A program made the position numbers and the translations under genes. Shown here one piece after another: positions 52,701 to 61,700 of a stretch of DNA of 64,000 bases; within the stretch, counting starts at the first letter, position 1; each line of letters opens with the position of its first letter. This DNA comes from Hyalella azteca (lineage: Eukaryota > Arthropoda > Malacostraca > Amphipoda > Hyalellidae), in NCBI RefSeq assembly GCF_000764305.2, contig NW_025934939.1:1-64000 (forward strand). The letters run 5' to 3'. The notes beneath the pieces were generated by a model. That model ran no database searches. It worked only from the letters and a program-made list of their open reading frames with translations, and was not told where the DNA came from.

Positions 52701-55700
52701 ATTTTGAGAGAGTAAAGTTCTTTGAAAGAATAAAAAACTTGGTTATTCGCTCCGGGTAAATGTATGGACCGCAACCAACTCTTCGCCAGTGAATGGTCGT
52801 CTTCGAAATATTAATGTAGATCAGCAGGCAAATGAGATACTTTATGTAAAAAATAATGTTAAGAGAGTAAAGTTCTTTGAAAGAATAAAATACTTGGGGA
52901 AAACTTCGTTATTCGCTCCAGGTAAATGGGGCTTTCATACAATGGAGCTAATTTATTCTTGGAATAATTGATCGTTGAAAAACTTTGTGCGTCTATTGTA
53001 TTTAAAGCTCAACGCGAATAAGTTACTCGAAACATGCTCAAGTTAATCTTCGGCGACTTTCATGCATTTCATCTGTAATTAAGATGAACTTTACAAGAGC
53101 TCAACACTTACTGCACTCGATCATTCGAATACATCAGCGGTCGATGGCCTCCTGTCATGTCAAGTGAAGTGCAGGTCCATTAAAGCAGGCCACTAGAGCG
53201 CCTGTTTGCATGTCAGCCTGCAATGAGATCGCCTCATTCGTAGTCCATTTCATTTCCACGCCGATGCCCCCGAAAAAAGAAACCGCTCCGCAGACACGTT
53301 TGGTGTCGACCTCACAACATTGCCGGGGCCGAAAAATTAGAATTTCATGAGCCGCGACGAAAGGATCATAAGGATGGGTAGCTGTTTTATGAACACGAGT
53401 TTTGGAAACCTTTTATCTTTACTGCCAATCACTCCTGCAAACAAAATCCTTTAATTCAAAGCAAGATTTTATTGAAGTTGTGGTTCTGCCTGAAGATTTA
53501 TATTTGTAATTGTGTCGTCCATCTTTGCAAAGTGGGCAAAATTTGCTGCATAATATCTAATTTGTTTTACTGCGTTTCGATATCATTATCACTAAACCTC
53601 AGTATGCTTACAATAATCAATAATTATTTAGCTTTCCGCCACAAATTACACAATGCTCATGTATAGTAATTCTATGCACCACTTATGTCGCTCTTATTTG
53701 TAGTTGCGTTTTACAAACCGATCTAATTTACTGCCGACACTGCAATTCGCTGCTAGACGATCTCCACTACGTTCAATGGCGGCTCAAAAATCACGGAAGC
53801 GGAAATTAAATGACTTCCGGGCGCTCAGTAAAGTTCTCCGGAATGCGCTCATCTGTGCAAATTTTTCGTTCCACGCCCCTAAACTGCTGCGGGAATCTTG
53901 GAAGCTCTCGCATACTTCGCAATGAAAGCAAATGCTTCTTTTTTCATTTCCTATTAATGTCTCTTGTTAAAAAAAGTAATTGGGATTCATTCAGATAGCT
54001 AAGTTCGTTTCATGGGCATTTAGATTAAAAATTAAAACAAATTTTATTCGCATTGAGTTTGCAAGTAATAAGTGAATTCATTTTCATAATTGTCTAGGAA
54101 AGATTTAAAAATTTTTATAATTGGCATGTGATCCTTACATGCACATAAACAATAAATGAACGAATCTATTCATGGAGTAAATATGTCAATAAAATTATAT
54201 GTGTGGCATAATATTTCAAACCCCGCCACTTTATGCTGCTAATAATTTCTCCATGTTTCCTAGCATTTGTTATAACATATTTTCCTACACATGCCTGTGC
54301 AAGACGGCAATATGGCAATATGAAGCAACCGCGACTGCCACTGCTTGCATAGCTGCTATGTCAACAGAGCAAAAACCTTATTTAAAATCATCGCACCTTA
54401 TTGCGTCGGCCAACGATCGTCCTCTCTGTGAACGCCGATACGGCGGCTATGTTTTTTAACCATGGATGATGCAGAGACTCTCCCCTGAACAGATCGTGCT
54501 CTCCACATAGCCGTGCGGATCTCAAGTTCATTCACATTCAATTTCCATTCAGAATTTTGCACTCTCTGTTTGGGTCTTTCGCAAACGTTCGACAGAACCT
54601 AGAATAATCTTAATGTTTTATTTTTATGATCGCATTCATGTCTTTGAACATTTGTGTCAATTTCATCTATAAATAGACCTTTTCGAGAATGGCGTTGCAA
54701 AAGATACGTTTTTTATTAAACATCGTGAAAGGCGAATAAAATCTATGCTTTCTCTGCTAGATTTTTTTGCATTAGAAAATATTCTAGGCTAGTGATGGAC
54801 TAGTCACTTGACTTTTGTCGACATAATTTTAATGACCTTAGAAGTCTCAGTATTGTGAAGTTTTTTGGGGGAGCCGCAGATGCCTGAAATTACATTGAGA
54901 AAATTACATTGCAGTATAGAGTGTTTTCATTGAGGAAAATAGTACGAAAATTAAAATATACAGTACTACAATGGTGGCATTATCTCCAGTATTACAAAAG
55001 TAAAAAATATAACTCAGTACTCACTGCAGTGAGTGACAGAGAGCGCATTTCCTCGTCTGTTCGTCCGTGTAGTCACGGACAGACAGACGGACGGACGGAC
55101 ATGACAAGCACAATAGCGCCTTTTTTCCATAAATGAGAAAATGCGCTAAAAAGACTGTAGTCGTTACATTAACATAACTTATGCCCCACAGACCTGATCA
55201 CAGGACCGACATGGCTAGCTGCCGTCAAGCAGGCCTCAGACACAAGCTACAGGTGGACAGGCTCTGGTGTGGCGCCGAACTTCACGAATTGGGACGTTGC
55301 ACCGGAGAAATCTCCCTCCACACAACCTCACTGCGCCGAGGTGAGACTAAACTGGACTCATTTCTTTCCCTAATCCAAGTACGCACAGGCTGATCACAAC
55401 TGGTCACATTTTTCTGATCATTCAAGCTGTGCTTAGACCCATAGTAATTCGTTTGCCCAGCAACTTTTAGTTGTTTTCATGGATTAAGTATTTTCATAAT
55501 TCAACGTAGGTTTTATTGGATCGAGCACGAGTGATTATCCTAACAAGTCTACGGATAATACTATCTATATTTAATTACACTGCATGGATGCATCTGATGA
55601 GAAGGATTGTGTTCTCGAAGACTGCGTGCACGACATTTATGTTCCTTATGAAAATTGAGAATGAAATAAATGTTGTCAAGTATTTGTGTAGTAAATTAGA

Positions 55701-58700
55701 TAAAATACAAGATATTAAATGACCTATCACCGGCTGTTTTCCTCAATTTCAACACCCCGTGTTAGGTTACGCAACGTTCGATCAAGAAAAAATATTTCAT
55801 CAGAAAATATTTGATCTCTTCTTTATTTTTTGCAAAATGTTTTTTTACGAAAAAGTCCAAAAAAAACAGCACTCGTATTCTTATCAAACAATTGAATTTT
55901 AAATAACTTTATGTATGATAATGTTTATTTTACCTTAGATACTGTGACTCAAGTTTACAATTCCGGCAGGAAGGTCTTTCGAGATTGAATTCGTGAATTT
56001 ACGTTACATAGGCAAATGGTACGCTTTCAGGTAATTTCTAAGCTAAGAAGTCTACTGAATTTCTTAAACATGATGGTTAACAATTAACAAAAAAAACAAT
56101 CCGAACAAGTTGATGAATTTTGTCAACTTACACGATTCTGTGATTATTGCTAAAATATCTTACTAACTTTTCCCTACGGAAAAAGCTTTACAAGTGTTGA
56201 GAAATGTGCATTTACCATTCGCGACCAAGTAGCCATAAAATTTTAAATTAAGCCAGCAGAGATGAAATTGTTTCGTTTCCAAGAAAATGTTTTCATTGAT
56301 TTCCATCCCTCCGCTGGAAATCATGTTGAATTAAAGCTCTCGGTGTTGGTTGCAGAAATAACTGGAGTTTTTCTAATCGCAAATGAAATCCCTTCGCGTG
56401 TGTGCTTGAAGCTGCGATAGCCAATATAAGAAGAGCTTTGTCGGCATGGCAACTCCAGCAACTGTGACAACAACAGCAGCAAAAGTCAATCTTGTGCACA
56501 GCTCTATGATACCGTGCTGCGTTCATGGCAATCAAATATTGTGCCTAATGCTGTCGTGTTGCCACCATAACAATCCAATGCCACGCTCTATGCTGTCGTG
56601 CTGCCATCATAACAATCCAATGCCACGCTCTATGCTGTCGTGCTGCCATCATAACAATCCAATGCCACGCTCTATGCTGTCGTGCTGCCATCATAACAAT
56701 CCAATGCCACGCTCTATGCTGTCGTGCTGCCATCATAACAATCCAATGCCACGCTCTATGCTGTCGTGCTGCCATCATAACAATCCAATGCCACGCTCTA
56801 TGCTGTCGTGCTGCCATCATAACAATCCAATGCCACGCTCTATGCTGTCGTGCTGCCATCATAACAATCCAATGCCACGCTCTATGCTGTCGTGCTGCCA
56901 TCATAACAATCCAATGCCACGCTCTATGCTGTCGTGCTGCCATCATAACAATCCAATGCCACGCTCTATGCTGTCGTGCTGCCATCATAACAATCCAATG
57001 CCACGCTCTATGCTGTCGTGCTGCCATCATAACAATCCAATGCCACGCTCTATGCTGTCGTGCTGCCATCATAACAATCCAATGCCACGCTCTATGCTGT
57101 CGTGCTGCCATCATAACAATCCAATGCCANTGGCCGCTCAGACGTGTTGATGCATCCGCTACCCGGTGTGTTGTTGATGACCGCTCAGACGTGTTGATGC
57201 ATCCGCTACCTGGTGTGTTTTTTATGACGTGTTGATGCATCCGCTACCCGGTGTGTTGTTGATGACGTGTTGATGCATCCGCAACGCGGTTTATTTGTAG
57301 CTCTTATAAAATAAACTGTTCCGATATATTCTTTTATTTTCTTACTACTATAAATTGGAACTTGTTTGAGTTCTGTATAGTGTCTTGATAGCTGCATTGT
57401 ATATATACGAGTCCTACCAAGCGTGCGCGACAATGGAGCATGAACATATGTTTATTAATAGATGCGCTATTTTTTGGTGCTTTCAGTGATGAAAGTTGAT
57501 TCAAGAAATTTATTTAGAAATTCATATTGATATTTTTGTGATATATTAACATTTTTGAGACATATTGGAGGATTTCTCTGTGCAGTGCATATCTGAAGTG
57601 CACTATCTATTTATTGAAGACATTCTGCATCATAGTGCACCAATTGCAAGAAGTCGAGAAAGTAAATTTTGTTTTCTATAAAGCCTGTTTTATTTTCTTC
57701 AGCTTCATCGTAGCGAAAACATTAACATGGTATGGTTAATATAATATTATTCCCAGAATAGATGAACCGGCATCGCTGTATTTACGTCGTTATGTCCAGA
57801 GATAACTTTTTATAGTCTCTGATCACCACAGATGGCGTGCCGAAGTATATGTTCATATCATGCACGTATAGGTTTATTGGGAGCACGAACATAAAGGATT
57901 TTTGTGCTGCTGGCTCAGCAACATATCGAGCGCCGCTAAAACCTGCCTCGGGGTGTCGGCCTAAACATTGGAGGCGCTAGGCCGCTTTTGTAAGACTAGA
58001 CCGCTTCTGTAAGACTAGGCCGCTTTTGTAAGACTAGGCCGCTTTTGTAAGACTAGGATTGCAAGACTAGGCCGCTTTTGTAAGACTAGGCCGCTTTTGC
58101 AAGACTATAAAGAATTATAGATATTCGTGTCTGTCGTATCATGCTGGTATCGTACGGGTATTCTCCAAGGAAATAATGAAATATATATAGAGTCAGTGCA
58201 CTAATTCCGAGCTCAATCTCACGACTTCTTTATGATGATTAACTATTTAGAATTGCATCTTTATTGCACATGATTATTTGGAGAGTTGATCCAGCAGAGC
58301 TATTTGATTAATTTGGTGTAAAATTTGTTTGAAATAAATTCTTCTAAAAATCTGTATCAGTGGATACGGAAATTGAATTCAGTTATACCAAATAGCTTTC
58401 TGAAAGAATTTCGTTCAATCGGATTCACAGAAAAGTAGTTGCAAATTCATTCACATTCATTGAGCTTTTACGGAGAGTGGAAACATGTGAGACTGTGTAC
58501 ACGTTGGCATCTATATATATTATTGCCGCATTTATTGAGTTTACAGTTACAGTCCTATATGAAATGTTAAGAAGACTCTGTTCCTGTCAACATTATAGTA
58601 GGTTTATATACCTAGTGATGTATGAAGTCCTATATAAAATGTCAAGACTCTGTTCCTTTCAACATCATAGTAGGTTTATTTAGTGACGTATGAAGTCCTG

Positions 58701-61700
58701 CCGGAGAATCTCGTATGGCCACACCTGGCCAGCGGATGAGGCTCGACGTTATCGCACGACACTTTTATGATAATGAATTGCCTTGGAATTACTCCCTTAT
58801 TGCACACCATAACTTCGGGAGTTACTCCTCGTTCCTTTTAGTGGGCATTTGGGAGGCATGATGCTTGGCGGGGTGACATGGCGGCAAGAGTGGGCTGATT
58901 TCCTCAGAGACGACATTATTATTCCGGGTAAAAAAATACGTTGTGGACTTAAATATCTTAATATTGTGGGCTAGATTCTTAAAAATTGACGAAACTGACA
59001 GAAACGCTATATTTTCCCCGTTAAAACAGGAGTTGCGATCCTAAAAGTTACTCTTAATTTCACTCCTAAGCGAACAAATATAAAAATCGATATGTCCTTA
59101 TGCAAGAGACATCGGTTCGCCTGAAAAAGAAAGGCTTATTCAATATGCGATGCCGCTGAGAAATATAGCACCGGTCCCCGCACCGCAAGTGACGATTTAC
59201 TTTCTTTTTATTTTGCTTCAGGGTAATTTATCCTGGACATGTGCGACATCTTGCGTTCCGCGTTCCGGCGTTCATGTCGTCCATGCGTGTCGGGTATTGC
59301 TCGATCCATCTCAGCAGTTGCGCCCTCAGACATCGTTGTCGGACTTTCCTTAGGATATTTGTAAGCGGGCGCATATTTTTCGACGAACGATATCTTGAGT
59401 CTTACTCACACGATATATTACCTTCCATAAGTCCAGTGCCAATTTATAAAAAACTATTGTTACCAGTTGACTATCGTGAAGAGCTTTTATCATGAATACC
59501 ACAATTTGGTGCTTCACAAATTGTGCAGTTGAAGGTTTATTGAGCTTTTATGGAGATTGGAAATTTTTGAGACTGTATATACGTATACAAACTCTAATGT
59601 GCAATTATTGAAGAGAACTCCTGCAGAATAATGATTGTGAAGATCATCTTTTTCATGCCTACAACGTAAAAAGGGTCTTTATTGAAAAACTTAGGTTGAA
59701 GGTACAATTATGTTTTGTTCAAATATAAATGAAAACGCAGTTAAGCTAGGTTAAAAACTCAAATCTTTTTCCTGTTCAATGTGTGACGCGACCTCAAGGG
59801 AGCGAATTAATCAATTGCTGCCACAATGAGTAAAAAGATCTTTGAAAATATCCCCATAATGTTTTATTACCGTGTAATAAATTACGTACCAAACTATATA
59901 TCTGCATTTATTGTCATAGCAAATGTTGTCTGCACTACGCAGTTCGGCGCTGATGACATAGTGCCATCGCGTTGCCACAGAAATCTATAAAATAGGAAGG
60001 TAATTCAATATCTGGATTCTGGAGTAAGGTAATGATGGTTTAATTTTAGGAGGTGAGATTTTGACGATGTAGTTTGGTGTCAGGGTGGTGGGATATGTTA
60101 AGGATATAGTTTAGTATGGTGATGGTATAATATGTAGTTTAATAGTTGAATTCACGGGCAACAGTTACGTGGTGTGATACTGTACTGACAATAGAGGTGT
60201 GGTGTGATGGTAGAAATATGTTGTAGTTTGCGTAGCACGTGTGGTGTGATAGACGTGATGCATGGTGTGCATGATGGTGGAGGCGTTATCTATAACTATC
60301 AAGGAAATGATGCTATTCGTAGGTGTTATACTTCTTTAGTGATATTATGGTGTAGTTTTATAGTGGGGCAGTGAGCTCTTCAATTCCGAGCCAGAAATTA
60401 GTTTACTGAAGTTTTCTGTAATTTTTTCCTGCTTCCCCAGCCAATCTCAACTCCAGCGTAATTACAACTTAACTTTTCAACAGCGAGCGAGCATCTGCAG
60501 GCTGAGCTCAGTGTTATCTACAGCGCTGAACTCAATCTCGGAATTTCAGTGTAAACTTCAAGCCGTCAAGTTTTTTTCTACATTCCTGGCCACGAAATCA
60601 CGTAGAATTGGCCTCTCGGGTCCGTGCAAACTTGAATGGAACGATGGCCGGGATAAAGCAAACAATGACATGAGAATCGCATTATCAATCTGACTTCTGT
60701 CTACAAAACTTCTGTGAACAACCGAGAATACTCACGGTCAAGTTTTATGTAGAGCACTTGCAAGGTTCCTCAAAAACCGAGTTATTATGAAGTAATTTTT
60801 GGTTGTATTTTTTTGTCCAAGTTACATGTTTATCGCTGAAAGCTGCGTCCCATTTTGAAATCCTAAGTAAAATTTACAATGAAAATCNACTTCTATTTAT
60901 ATATTCTGTATCTGTATTACCTTTTCCATTTAAAAAATTTCCGTTTTGCTTCGGTATTATATCTTTTGCAGCAACTTTTGTGGGATTACCTTCTTACGGT
61001 ATTTTTATTTATTATAAAAAGTACGTTCTGTTGTTTGAGTCGTTAATTTAATTCTCATCTTGCCTTTTTCAGTCATGTTTCCTCTTTGCATTTTAATTTT
61101 TAAAATATTTACACGAATATAATGGCCGATAAACTTCATTTGAGAATCCACAGGATAAATCTTCTAAGATTTTCGAAGGCGAGAGAATCAGAACTGAAGA
61201 AGCAGCGGAGCAACTGCAACCAGAGAAAAAAAACATCTGATTAACTGACAAACATAGATTTAATACGATTATTATGATCATATTCATATTCAATATACAG
61301 CAATCTAGAATGCAATATTCGTCACCTCCTTCCAAGCTCTCTTCAGATAATTCCTTATCCTAGACGTTAAGAACTATGCAAACTTAATCTTCATGGTCTT
61401 CCTTAAATTAAAGCGGAACAGATTTTCTTATAATTCATTCTTTTTCATTATTTTCTTTATAGTTAACTTTTCTCCTTGTATACGATACATTGAGCATGCG
61501 GTCAGAATCGCAACATTTAGAAGTAATCAGGTACTTAATCTTCATGGTCTTCCTTAAATTAAAGCGGAAGATTTTCTTATAATTCATTCTTTTTCATTAT
61601 TTTCTTTATAATTAACTTTTATCCTTGTATACGGTATTGAGCATGTGTTCAGAATCGCAACGTTTAGAAGTAATCCGGTGTTACCGCCTCATCTAATAAA

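Noticed and set aside
55575..55620. Second hammerhead-like string (ctgatgagaa ... ttctcgaag)
   Set aside because: The GAAA part reads GAAG, and no third helix or cleavage triplet fits around it.
56446..57240. Open frames of more than 230 codons on both strands
   Set aside because: They exist only because the 42-bp satellite has no stop codon; there is no splice site, domain or start context.
59223..59350. GC-richer patch after an acceptor-like cttcag
   Set aside because: No frame yields the missing lectin residues or a known motif; a reverse frame with several Cys is too short to judge.
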